Part shown: in pieces, positions 14,682 through 22,147 of the stretch
How the letters are laid out: each line of letters starts with the position of its first letter
How positions within the stretch are numbered: position 1 is the first letter of the stretch
Source: an uncultured Elusimicrobiales bacterium
Lineage (GTDB): Bacteria; Elusimicrobiota; Elusimicrobia; Elusimicrobiales; Elusimicrobiaceae
Length of the DNA: 64,000 nt
Direction: 5' to 3'
Assembly (NCBI GenBank): GCA_934662565.1
Contig: CAKUKI010000002.1
Location: 248,001 to 312,000, forward strand
Position numbers and translations under genes: made by a program
The notes under the pieces: generated by a model
The model's input: the letters and a program-made list of their open reading frames with translations, nothing else
What the model was told of the DNA's origin: nothing
Database searches by the model: none

Positions 14682-14722
14682 TTGACTTCGCCCCTTATAG
14701 TAAGCATTACTGTGTATAGGAG
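14682..14722 (+). promoter_or_regulatory. Leader with TTGACTT box upstream of the recombinase (copy 4)
   Basis: TTGACTT (14682-14688) and CCCCTTATA (14691-14699) stand before TATAGGAG (14715-14722), the ribosome-binding site of the recombinase. The last two can pair with one bulge, resembling the leaders of the DUF2924 genes. The box abuts the start codon of the divergent glycosylase gene. Confidence 0.45.
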
Positions 14723-14735
14723 AATTATAACAAAT

Positions 14736-16346
14736 ATGCCAAAAGTTAATTGTGCTATATATACCCGTAAATCTACAGAACACGGCCTAGATATGGAGTT
14801 TAACTCGCTCCAAAACCAAGAAGAAGCCTGCAAAGCGTATATTCTATCCCAATCATTCAATAACTGGGAATATTATAAAACATATTCGGATGGCGGGATT
14901 AGTGGCGGTACCATGGAACGCCCCGGATTACAGGCCCTTTTAGAAGAAGTTCGCGCCCGCAATATACAGGTAGTCGTCGTTTATAAAGTGGACCGCCTTT
15001 CGCGCTCTATTATAGACTTCCACAAAATGATGCAAGAGTTTGATAAATACGGGTGTAATTTTGTGTCCATTACCCAATCCTTTGATACGAGTAATTCTAT
15101 GGGAAAACTAACGCTCAATATGCTCTTGTCCTTTGCCCAGTTTGAGCGGGAAGTATCAGCTGAGCGCGTGCGTGATAAAATCGCCGCTAGCAAGGCCAAG
15201 GGACTATGGATGGGGGGAACTCCGCCGTTGGGGTATGACCTTAAAGACAAGCAGTTAGTGCCTAACGCGCAGGAAAAAACACTCGTCAACTTAATTTTTA
15301 CCAAGTATCTGGAATTGGGCAATATACAAGCTACAGCCGATTGGATGAATCAGCAAGGCTACCGCAGTAAATGCTGGCAAACGGTGTCGGGGGCTATGCG
15401 GGGCGGACATTTATTTCGGCACGGGTCTATACAACGAATTCTTGGAAATCCGGTCTATATAGGCAAAATGCCGCATTTGGCGGCTAATAAGGTCTATGTC
15501 GGCAAACAAGCGGCGCTTGTACCTTGTGAAATTTTTGAACAGGTGCAATCCAAAATAGGGAATTCTAAGAACGGATTACGGGAATATCGCTCATATATCC
15601 GTCAAAAGGCTTTATTGGCGGATAAATTGTTTGATGATAAAGGAAATCCTTATAAATTGACCAGTACGACTAAAAAAGGGCAGAAATTCCAATATTATTT
15701 TATTAGAAATGGGATTCATATTCCGGTGGTGCAACTGGACGGTTTTGTATTGGATACAATTTGCCGAACTGATTTGAGCAGTTTAGATTTACAGACGGAT
15801 AGCAGCCAGATTGGCGTTAATGAGGCTAAAACGTGCCTAAAACGAGCCGTTTGTATAAAAACGGGTATAGACTGCCATTTACAACTTGAATTGGACAAGA
15901 ACGCGTTTTTGGATGTTTGCCGGAAGAATCCAATGCAGGAACAGCGGCAAAATGATTTACTTATGCCGGATATAGGGAAAAATACAATCACCTTGCGGGC
16001 CACTTTTTATATAGATAATGTATCCTCTACGCGGCTACAAAATGGCACTGCCAATAATATTTTGACGGTACGGCAATTAAACGAAAGTTTGGTGCGTGGG
16101 CTCGCGCGCGCATGGCAGTGTAAGAAGATGATAGGAAGCGGCATGACTTCCCGCGAATGGGAAAAGGCAAGTGGAATGAATAAGCGCACTTTTGCCCGGT
16201 ATTTGAATTTGTGCTATTTGTCCCCGCGTATAGTGGCGGATATTTTAGAGTATAGAAACCAGCGAAATATGAGTTTGAAAGAACTGATGAACTTGGCTGA
16301 GGGGAAAACAGGGTTTAGTGAACAGGAGCAGTCTTGGAATCAGTAG
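14736..16346 (+). CDS. Large serine recombinase (site-specific integrase)
   Basis: The start is ATG 14736, 12 nt behind AGGAG; an upstream in-frame ATG at 14676 would remove the leader. The 536-residue protein begins AIYTRKSTEHGLDMEFNSLQ, with Ser13 as the catalytic nucleophile of the resolvase/invertase domain. It continues with VVVYKVDRLSRSIIDF and LTLNMLLSFAQFERE (E-x-R region). A recombinase domain follows (MGGTPPLGYDL, NPVYIGKM), then a C-terminal part with an HTH-like ending. Large serine recombinases integrate and excise phages or islands between att sites. It is probably the enzyme that moved the right half of this island. Its 3' end overlaps the convergent gene by 32 bp. Confidence 0.85.
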   Translation: MPKVNCAIYTRKSTEHGLDMEFNSLQNQEEACKAYILSQSFNNWEYYKTYSDGGISGGTMERPGLQALLEEVRARNIQVVVVYKVDRLSRSIIDFHKMMQEFDKYGCNFVSITQSFDTSNSMGKLTLNMLLSFAQFEREVSAERVRDKIAASKAKGLWMGGTPPLGYDLKDKQLVPNAQEKTLVNLIFTKYLELGNIQATADWMNQQGYRSKCWQTVSGAMRGGHLFRHGSIQRILGNPVYIGKMPHLAANKVYVGKQAALVPCEIFEQVQSKIGNSKNGLREYRSYIRQKALLADKLFDDKGNPYKLTSTTKKGQKFQYYFIRNGIHIPVVQLDGFVLDTICRTDLSSLDLQTDSSQIGVNEAKTCLKRAVCIKTGIDCHLQLELDKNAFLDVCRKNPMQEQRQNDLLMPDIGKNTITLRATFYIDNVSSTRLQNGTANNILTVRQLNESLVRGLARAWQCKKMIGSGMTSREWEKASGMNKRTFARYLNLCYLSPRIVADILEYRNQRNMSLKELMNLAEGKTGFSEQEQSWNQ

Positions 16347-17184
16347 GGCGGCTGATATTTAATTTCGTAACAGAAATATCTTCGCCGTCCCAATACAGTA
16401 AGAAAATATTAGGAAAGTGCGATTGAAAAGGGAATTCTGTTTCCGAAAAAATAGGGTTTCCTGTATGGTAATTGGGGTAAATGATTAATAAATCACAGTA
16501 TTTGCAGTTGGATAGATAGGAGTCGTATTTGGTATTTTTACAATTTATAATTTCCTGTAATGCTGTTGTAGGATTTGTCCAATACATACTATTATTGTTA
16601 ATATGAAATTCAGGAAAATTAAACCAAGATTTGGAGAATGTAAGTTTAAAATATTGCCCTTTAACTTCTACTTGTTCGGTTGTGAAATATTCAGTAATAT
16701 CTCCACTATTCAATATCTTGTCTGAAAATACTTTTTTGATAGTTTTTGTATTTGCTTGCAGTTTCTTTACCCCTGGATTGTAAACATAATCAAGAAATTC
16801 TTTTCGGGTACGATATCCCCACTTTTTAGGGTCATAAATATCAATAGTTAGACTTAAATTGATATGTTTTGTTTTTTGTACTTCAATACAAATATCCCGA
16901 GCAATATCCGTTAATATTTGGTTTACACGGCATTGTTTGGTATTATTAACCCAATCAGTAAGTTCTAATCCTCTTTGTTGCCCATTTTCATCTAAAAATA
17001 AAAAATCAGGACGTTCTTGTTTTGGCAGGTCTAACAATTTGCTAGAACCTTTCCATATTGTTCCTTCGTGGGTTTGTAAGAATAAATCAAGGTAAAAAGC
17101 CTCACGAGCCTTCTTCCTTTCTGGAATAGGGGTTTCTATTAGGGTTTTAAAATACTTAATGCGGTTCTTGTCAGTAAAGTACAT
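16315..17184 (-). CDS. Unknown island protein, possible PD-(D/E)xK-type nuclease (289 aa)
   Basis: I do not recognise a named family. Near residues 55-75 there is RPDFLFLDENGQQRGLELTD: an Asp in a strand after a Pro, a turn, then Glu-Leu-Thr. This spacing resembles the PD...(D/E)xK core of restriction-type nucleases, although the expected lysine is not obvious (inference). The remainder is mixed, with a tyrosine- and asparagine-rich middle and a cysteine pair in LSNCKYCDLLIIYPN. The gene is AT-rich like the rest of the island, lies between the recombinase and the right boundary, and overlaps the recombinase tail-to-tail. Confidence 0.5.
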   Translation of the reverse strand: MYFTDKNRIKYFKTLIETPIPERKKAREAFYLDLFLQTHEGTIWKGSSKLLDLPKQERPDFLFLDENGQQRGLELTDWVNNTKQCRVNQILTDIARDICIEVQKTKHINLSLTIDIYDPKKWGYRTRKEFLDYVYNPGVKKLQANTKTIKKVFSDKILNSGDITEYFTTEQVEVKGQYFKLTFSKSWFNFPEFHINNNSMYWTNPTTALQEIINCKNTKYDSYLSNCKYCDLLIIYPNYHTGNPIFSETEFPFQSHFPNIFLLYWDGEDISVTKLNISRPTDSKTAPVH

Positions 17185-17238
17185 AAATTGTGTTTATATT
17201 TTAACAGTTTTGGATCCTCCCAATTTGCCCACCGGAGA

Positions 17239-17263
17239 AAAAGGCCCCAAAAGGGCCTTTTTT
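17239..17263. terminator. Hairpin terminator near the right island boundary
   Basis: AAGGCCC / GGGCCTT stem with A-run before and T-run after; can serve both strands. Confidence 0.7.
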
Positions 17264-17343
17264 GCGGGCCTTATAAACTACTCTAAGACCCGAATGGATA
17301 AAAATCAGACCCAAACGCCGACGAGAGAGGGGAAAATTAGACA

Positions 17344-17374
17344 ACAAAAAAGCCGCTTACTTAAAAGCGGCTTT
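17344..17374 (-). terminator. Terminator of tRNA-Pro(CGG)
   Basis: AGCCGCTT (17351-17358) pairs with AAGCGGCT (17365-17372); on the minus strand it is followed by a T-run. Confidence 0.75.
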
Positions 17375-17387
17375 CTAAATGGTCGGG
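17372..17387. repeat. Right attachment-type direct repeat (attR candidate) inside the tRNA-Pro 3' end
   Basis: TTTCTAAATGGTCGGG, identical to 1075-1090. The last eight bases are the CCA, discriminator and terminal acceptor bases of tRNA-Pro on the minus strand. Confidence 0.6.
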
Positions 17388-17455
17388 GCGGCGGGATTCG
17401 AACCCACGACCTCACGGTCCCGAACCGTGCGCGCTACCATCTGCGCTACGCCCCG
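17380..17455 (-). tRNA. tRNA-Pro (anticodon CGG)
   Basis: A 76-nt cloverleaf including encoded CCA. Acceptor CGGGGCG pairs with CGCCCCG, discriminator A. The anticodon arm is CACGG-TTCGGGA-CCGTG (anticodon CGG) and the T arm has GGGTTCGAATCCC. Its 3' end coincides with the right end of the island. Confidence 0.95.
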
Positions 17456-17471
17456 TAATAAATATTTCAAA

Positions 17472-17546
17472 TGGTCGGGAAGGCGGGACTCGAACCCGCG
17501 ATCTCTCGCACCCCAAGCGAGCGCTCTACCTCTGAGCCACTCCCCG
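17472..17546 (-). tRNA. tRNA-Pro (anticodon GGG)
   Basis: A 75-nt cloverleaf with encoded CCA. Acceptor CGGGGAG pairs with CTTCCCG (one G-T), the anticodon arm is CTCGC-TTGGGGT-GCGAG (anticodon GGG), and the T arm is GGGTTCGAGTCCC. It lies 16 bp upstream of the other tRNA-Pro and is probably co-transcribed. Confidence 0.93.
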
Positions 17547-17580
17547 TTTTTGTAGCCTTATTTTTGACTACCCATATATT

Positions 17581-17922
17581 TTAGCATTCTTTTAGCAATT
17601 CTTCCAGTGTTTCTTTAATTTCCTCTAAAATTTTTACATTTGTGCGGGTTTTCGGTTCATCCGCAGACGGAAATTGGTATTTGGAAAGTTGCTTTTTGGC
17701 GCCTTCCAGCGTCAGTTTATGCTTGTAAATTAAATCTTTAATTTTAAGAATGGTGTACACGTCGTTTTTAGTATAACGGCGGTGCCCGCTTTCTTTGCGT
17801 ATGGGTTTAATCAGGCCGAATTCCGCTTCCCAGTAGCGCACGGAATACTCCGGCACGCCGGTAATGCGTTTCACATCCCCGATGGAAAAATACTCTTTTT
17901 GTTCAATTTCTTCCAAGCCCAT
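17581..17922 (-). CDS. MerR-family transcriptional regulator (113 aa)
   Basis: FSIGDVKRITGVPEYSVRYWEAEFGLIKPIRKESGHRRYTKNDV is a complete MerR winged helix-turn-helix (residues 12-55). It is followed by a dimerisation helix (KIKDLIYKHKLTLEGAKKQL) and a short C-terminal tail without a metal-binding cysteine pair. Small MerR proteins with SIGDVKxITGVPxxxVRYWE are common single-copy regulators in Elusimicrobia and delta-proteobacteria; the ligand is unknown. The neighbours (tRNA-Pro genes, adhE) do not reveal the regulon. Confidence 0.85.
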   Translation of the reverse strand: MGLEEIEQKEYFSIGDVKRITGVPEYSVRYWEAEFGLIKPIRKESGHRRYTKNDVYTILKIKDLIYKHKLTLEGAKKQLSKYQFPSADEPKTRTNVKILEEIKETLEELLKEC

Positions 17923-18130
17923 ATTTCTATTATATCAAATTGCGCCGCTCGGCTTGCGGCGGGTGAACGCACCAAAAAATCCAACCGTAAATCCGCGGAT
18001 AAAAAACGCATGGCAAAAATCCGCGGGAAAATACAAGGCATAAGTCCAAAGCACAAAACCGCGCGTAAAAAAGCGGCAAAACATCTTCGCGCAAAACCGC
18101 AGGGCAAAACCACGCATAAAAATTCCCCGC
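17923..18130. other. Non-coding spacer with recurring AAAAnCCGCGn words
   Basis: Between the MerR start and the adhE terminator, short words such as AAATCCGCGG (about 17990 and 18017), AAAACCGC and GCGTAAAA recur. The plus-strand frame through it is lysine-rich but has no ribosome-binding site. I see no gene. Confidence 0.3.
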
Positions 18131-18160
18131 AAAAAAGCACCCCGCGTTTGGCGGGGTGCT
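18131..18160 (-). terminator. Terminator of adhE
   Basis: A 10-bp stem AGCACCCCGC (18136-18145) / GCGGGGTGCT (18151-18160) followed on the minus strand by six T. Confidence 0.9.
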
Positions 18161-18182
18161 TCACTATTTCAGGCGGTTAAAA

Positions 18183-20828
18183 TTAGTCCGCTTTGTGTTT
18201 GACGGGTTCGCCGTAATACGCTTTCAGGTACAAGTCTTTAATTTCGCTGATGAGCGGATAGCGCGCGTTGCCGCCGGTGCATTGGTCGTCAAAGGCCAAT
18301 TCGGAAAGTTTATCCAAGTTATCCAAGAATTCCTTTTCCGGAATGCCGTATTCTTTGAGCGATTTGGGGATGTCCAATCTGTTTTTGAGGTCCGTAATCA
18401 TCTCAATTAATTTTTCCACTTTGGCATCTTTATCGTCGCCCAAGTTGTTGTGGGGCAGTAAAAAGTCCACAATCTTGGCGTAGCGGCCTTTTACAAACGG
18501 GTATTTGTACTGCGGGAACAAGCCCTGTTTGGTCGGTTTATCCGTGGCGTTAAACTCAATGACATAGGTGAGTAAAAGCGCGTTGGCCAAACCGTGCGGA
18601 ACGTGGTACATAGCACCCAATTTGTGCGCCATGGAGTGGCACAAACCGAGGAACGCGTTAGCAAACGCCATACCGGCAATGGTGGCGGCGTAGTGCATTT
18701 TTTCGCGGGCGTTGATGTCTTTGGCTCCCAAGGAGTAGGATTTTTCCAAATATTTGAACACCAAGCGGGCGGCTTCCAAGGCTTGCCCTTCCGTAAAGTT
18801 GGTGGAATAGACGGAGGTGTAGGCTTCAATGGCGTGGGTCAGCACGTCCAAGCCGGACCAAGCCGTCAGTTTTTTAGGCATACCCAACACAAATTCCGGG
18901 TCAATAATGGCCATATCAGGGGTTAAGGCATAGTCCGTAATGGCGTATTTGGTGCCGGTTTTTTCGTCGGTGATGATGGTAAACGGCGTCACTTCGGAAC
19001 CGGTGCCGGAGGTGGTGGGGATGGCTACCATGGTAGCTTTTTTGCCCAAGGGCGGCGCGGCGTAAATGCGTTTGCGGATATCCATAAAGCGCATGGCAAT
19101 ATCTTCAAAGCTGGTGTCCGGATTTTCGTACAAGAGCCATACCATTTTGGCTTCGTCCATGGCGGAACCGCCACCGAGGCCGATAATGATGTCCGGCTGC
19201 CAAGAGTTCGCAATCGCCAGCGCTTCCTGCACGTTGGAGATGTTCGGGTCCGGCAGTACGTTGGAAAACACGCGGAATTTAATGTTCAGGCCTTCTAATA
19301 CATCCGCTACGGCGCGCACATGGCCCAGTTGTTCCATGGTTTTATCCGTAATAATGTAAGCGCGTTGTTTGCCGGAAAGTTCCGCCAACGCTTGGGACAG
19401 CGCACCGCGTTTGAAATAAATTTTTTGCGGCACTTTGTACCAATACATATTTTCGCGGCGTTCCGCTACGGATTTTACGTTCATAAGATGTTTTACTCCA
19501 ATGTTTTCGCTTACGGAGTTGCCGCCCCAAGAGCCGCAACCCAGCGTCAAAGACGGCGCCAATTTGAAGTTGTACACGTCGCCGATTGCACCTTGGGAAG
19601 ACGGAATGTTAATCAGCGTGCGCGCGGTGGGCATATCCTTAAAAATGTCAATGTGTTCTTCGTTGGATTCGTCCGTATACAAGACGGAAGTATGGCCGGC
19701 ACCGCCGTATAAAATCAGGCTGCGGGCCAGTTCAACCGCTTGGTCAAAATCTTTCGCGCGGTAGAACGCCAACACCGGGGAGAGTTTTTCGCGGGCGAAG
19801 ACTTCTTCGTCGTTTACTTCGCTGGCTTCGGCAATTAAAATTTTGGTACCGGCGGGTACTTTAATGCCGGCCATTTCCGCAATTTTGCAAGCGCTTTGGC
19901 CCACAATGCCGGAGTTTAATTTGCCGTTTACCACAATGGTTTCGGCCAATTTTTTGCGGTCTTTCCCGGTGACGAAGTGGCACCCGCGGGCGATAAATTC
20001 CGCCTTTACTTTTTCATAAACGGGTTCTTCCACAATAACGGATTGTTCGCTGGCGCAAATCATACCGTTATCAAAGGTTTTGCTCATAATAATAGAGCTG
20101 ACGGCCATTTTAACATCGGCGGTAGCGTCAATGACGGCAGGGGTATTGCCCGCGCCCACGCCCAACGCCGGTTTGCCGGAGGAGTAGGCTGCTTTTACCA
20201 TGCCCGGGCCGCCGGTGGCCAAAATAAGGTTAATGTGCGGGTGGTGCATAAGCGCGTTGGAAAGCGGCATGGTCGGGTTTTCAATCCAGCCGATAATGCC
20301 TTCCGGCGCGCCGGCGGCTACGGCCGCATCCAACACAATTTTAGCCGCGGCAATGGTGCATTTTTTAGCGCGCGGGTGGGGGGAAAACACAATCCCGTTG
20401 CGGGTTTTAAGGGCCAGCAAGCTCTTAAAAATAGCGGTAGCGGTGGGGTTGGTGGTAGGCACAACACCCGCAATCACGCCGATAGGTTCCGCCACTTTGC
20501 GGTAGCCGAAGGCGTCGTCGTCGGACAAAACACCGCAAGTTTTAGTGTCTTTGTATTTGTTGTAAATGTATTCGGACGCGAACTGGTTTTTAATTACTTT
20601 ATCTTCCATTACGCCCATGCCCGATTCTTCCACCGCCATTTTGGCCAACGGAATACGGTTTTGCGCAGCAGCAATAGCCGCCGCACGGAAAATTTTATCT
20701 ACTTGTTCTTGCGTATACGTCGCATACAAGCGCTGGGCCGCTTTTACTTTGTCTACCACTTTGGTAAGCAAAGCCATTTCTTCGGCCGAGGCTTCTTGTA
20801 CCGGCGCGGGTTGTTTCTTATCCGCCAT
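18183..20828 (-). CDS. adhE: Bifunctional acetaldehyde-CoA/alcohol dehydrogenase AdhE
   Basis: An 881-residue two-domain enzyme, the usual length for AdhE. The N-terminal aldehyde dehydrogenase half has the active-site cysteine in DNGMICASEQ (about residue 257) and VPTTNPTATAIFKSL. The C-terminal iron-dependent alcohol dehydrogenase half has GLGGGSAMDEAKM, a TSGTGSEVTPF segment and the metal-binding LCHSMAHKLGAMYHVPHG. It reduces acetyl-CoA to ethanol with two NADH in the cytoplasm, usually as filaments (spirosomes), and regenerates NAD+ in fermentation. The start has AAGGAG. It is divergent from rex, and its promoter carries a putative Rex operator, so it should be derepressed when the NADH/NAD+ ratio is high. 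Confidence 0.97.
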   Translation of the reverse strand: MADKKQPAPVQEASAEEMALLTKVVDKVKAAQRLYATYTQEQVDKIFRAAAIAAAQNRIPLAKMAVEESGMGVMEDKVIKNQFASEYIYNKYKDTKTCGVLSDDDAFGYRKVAEPIGVIAGVVPTTNPTATAIFKSLLALKTRNGIVFSPHPRAKKCTIAAAKIVLDAAVAAGAPEGIIGWIENPTMPLSNALMHHPHINLILATGGPGMVKAAYSSGKPALGVGAGNTPAVIDATADVKMAVSSIIMSKTFDNGMICASEQSVIVEEPVYEKVKAEFIARGCHFVTGKDRKKLAETIVVNGKLNSGIVGQSACKIAEMAGIKVPAGTKILIAEASEVNDEEVFAREKLSPVLAFYRAKDFDQAVELARSLILYGGAGHTSVLYTDESNEEHIDIFKDMPTARTLINIPSSQGAIGDVYNFKLAPSLTLGCGSWGGNSVSENIGVKHLMNVKSVAERRENMYWYKVPQKIYFKRGALSQALAELSGKQRAYIITDKTMEQLGHVRAVADVLEGLNIKFRVFSNVLPDPNISNVQEALAIANSWQPDIIIGLGGGSAMDEAKMVWLLYENPDTSFEDIAMRFMDIRKRIYAAPPLGKKATMVAIPTTSGTGSEVTPFTIITDEKTGTKYAITDYALTPDMAIIDPEFVLGMPKKLTAWSGLDVLTHAIEAYTSVYSTNFTEGQALEAARLVFKYLEKSYSLGAKDINAREKMHYAATIAGMAFANAFLGLCHSMAHKLGAMYHVPHGLANALLLTYVIEFNATDKPTKQGLFPQYKYPFVKGRYAKIVDFLLPHNNLGDDKDAKVEKLIEMITDLKNRLDIPKSLKEYGIPEKEFLDNLDKLSELAFDDQCTGGNARYPLISEIKDLYLKAYYGEPVKHKAD

Positions 20829-20870
20829 AGTGTTTGCGTTCTCCTTATTAATTCATATCCTTAAAACAGC

Positions 20871-20892
20871 TTGTGGATATTTTTATATCTAT
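20871..20892. promoter_or_regulatory. Putative Rex operator at the adhE promoter
   Basis: TTGTGGATATT-N3-ATATCTAT, immediately downstream of the adhE -10 box. The same word stands in inverted orientation at the rex promoter (20979-21000). Rex sites characteristically contain TTGTG and A/T-rich centres. Confidence 0.6.
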
Positions 20893-20921
20893 ATTTTATA
20901 TTTTGCTTAAACTAAAGTCAA
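20893..20921 (-). promoter_or_regulatory. adhE promoter
   Basis: On the minus strand TTGACT (complement of 20916-20921), a 17-bp spacer and TAAAAT (complement of 20893-20898); the operator follows directly. Confidence 0.7.
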
Positions 20922-20949
20922 TAATATAAGGGAAGTCTTTATTTTTTAC

Positions 20950-20980
20950 TTGACAAAAACGGGCCTAAAAATTGTATGAT
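20950..20980 (+). promoter_or_regulatory. rex promoter
   Basis: TTGACA (20950-20955), a 19-bp spacer and TATGAT (20975-20980); the second operator copy begins at the -10 box. Confidence 0.6.
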
Positions 20981-21000
20981 AGATATTGTAATATCCACAA
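20979..21000. promoter_or_regulatory. Putative Rex operator at the rex promoter
   Basis: On the minus strand TTGTGGATATT-N3-ATATCTAT, the mirror copy of 20871-20892. This placement fits autoregulation. Confidence 0.6.
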
Positions 21001-21025
21001 AAGACACTGTTTTTTAAGAGGTTTT

Positions 21026-21658
21026 ATGGGTTTCTTTCAACGTCATAACGAAATCAGCGTGCAAACCATCCGCCGCCTGCCGCAGTATTTGCGCATTTTA
21101 TACAATTTGCATGGCTACGGGCGGGAGTTAGTGTCTTCCACGGCGCTTGCGCAGGAAACACAGCTGTTGCCCATTGTTATTAAAAAAGATTTGCAAGCCA
21201 TTGGCGCGCCCAGCAAACTGCGGGCCGGGTTTAAGGTGGCGGGCACGATTGCCGCCATAGAAAAATTTTTAGGCTGGAACAACCTAAACAAGGCTTTTTT
21301 GGTGGGGGCCGGGCATTTGGGCTCTGCCTTGCTCGGGTTCCAGGGGTTCAAAAACCATGGGCTGGAAATTGTGGCCGCGTTTGATACCCGCTCCGAAGTG
21401 GTGGGCAGTTTTTTGCATGGGATTCGCGTGTATCACACCGCGCAACTGGCCGGTATTATAGAAAAGGAAAATTTGAAGATTGCTATTTTAGCCGTTCCGG
21501 CCGAGGCGGCCCAAGGCATTACGGATACGCTGGTGGCGGCGGGGATTAAGGCTATTTGGAATTTTGCCCCGGTTAATTTGACGGTGCCGGAAGGGGTGAG
21601 GGTGCAGAAGGAGGATTTGTCGGCGGGGTTGGCGGAGTTGTGTGCCAAACTGCGGTAA
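21026..21658 (+). CDS. rex: Redox-sensing transcriptional repressor Rex
   Basis: The start is ATG 21026, since the family begins near ISVQTIRRLPQYLRIL; an upstream in-frame ATG at 20972 lies in the promoter. The 210 residues have the winged-helix N-terminus (TQLLPIVIKKDLQAIG) and a Rossmann domain with the NADH-binding VGAGHLGSALLGF (about residue 92-104). FDTRSEVVGSFLHGIRV and FAPVNLTVPEGV, also typical of Rex, follow. Rex binds DNA when NAD+ is high and leaves it on binding NADH. Two matching operator-like sites in the shared intergenic region indicate that it represses adhE and itself. It is divergent from adhE with 197 bp between. Confidence 0.95.
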   Translation: MGFFQRHNEISVQTIRRLPQYLRILYNLHGYGRELVSSTALAQETQLLPIVIKKDLQAIGAPSKLRAGFKVAGTIAAIEKFLGWNNLNKAFLVGAGHLGSALLGFQGFKNHGLEIVAAFDTRSEVVGSFLHGIRVYHTAQLAGIIEKENLKIAILAVPAEAAQGITDTLVAAGIKAIWNFAPVNLTVPEGVRVQKEDLSAGLAELCAKLR

Positions 21659-21691
21659 ATTATAACGGCATTTGGTAAGCTAGGATTTTAA

Positions 21692-21728
21692 TGCGCGGGG
21701 AACAAAATAACATTTTGTTCCCCGTTCG
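21692..21728 (+). terminator. Hairpin behind rex
   Basis: ATGCG-n-GGGGAACAAAAT (about 21692-21708) pairs with ATTTTGTTCCCC (21712-21723) and GCAT further out. The long stem has no good T-run, so it may be a weak or factor-assisted terminator. Confidence 0.5.
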
Positions 21729-21821
21729 CATTTAACGGGCAAACCATTCTTTTTTAACAGGGGTTGCACCCCAAACCCGCCTTACTTTTTTTCATTGCAA
21801 AAAAAGTAAGCAAAAAAGCTA

Positions 21822-21945
21822 GCCCCCTGGGAACCTATAAAACCTATTTTGAGCCGGGCGTTTTACAACTCCCTACGGTCGGACAAATAAAACGCCTTTA
21901 TAATTCCGTTCAAAATAGGTTTTATAAGCAGGTTCAAAAGGGGGC
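21822..21945. repeat. Long nested palindromic element (possible MITE/REP-like or structured RNA)
   Basis: Four consecutive arms pair symmetrically: GCCCCCT/AGGGGGC (21822-21828, 21939-21945), GAACC/GGTTC (21831-21835, 21931-21935), a 17-bp perfect arm (21836-21852 with 21910-21926), and GGCGTTTTA/TAAAACGCC (21857-21865, 21888-21896). The loop contains CTCCCTACGGTCGG. A smaller CTTAC...GTAAG hairpin with T- and A-runs stands just before it (21781-21810). No credible protein is encoded. Confidence 0.65.
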
Positions 21946-22094
21946 ATTTAACGGCAAACGGCCACGGAAAAAAACACAAAATAAGTAAAAACTGCTTAAA
22001 AATAAAAGAGCGCGGGAAAAGTTTTTTAGGGAAAATTATCCTTAAAATATAGGGAACTTTTCCTGCCGTTTTTTAATAGGGTTGTTTTGTTTTT

Positions 22095-22137
22095 TTTTTT
22101 TGATAAATTTTGTTTATAGCAAAATTTATCAAAAAAA
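22095..22137. other. Perfect 18-bp stem-loop in the pilin leader
   Basis: T7-GATAAATTTTG (22095-22112) pairs exactly with the mirror arm 22120-22137 around a 7-nt loop, just before the GAGG ribosome-binding site of the prepilin gene. It may be a bidirectional terminator or an mRNA-stabilising leader structure. Confidence 0.55.
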
Positions 22138-22147
22138 GAGGTTTTAC

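Noticed and set aside
17159..17458. Plus-strand ORF ending in a GGGIRTHD-type peptide
   Set aside because: This is the well-known artefact of translating a tRNA gene in antisense; it covers tRNA-Pro and its terminator.
21764..21988. 74-residue plus-strand ORF behind rex
   Set aside because: It lies on the long palindrome, has no ribosome-binding site and reads as low-complexity basic protein.
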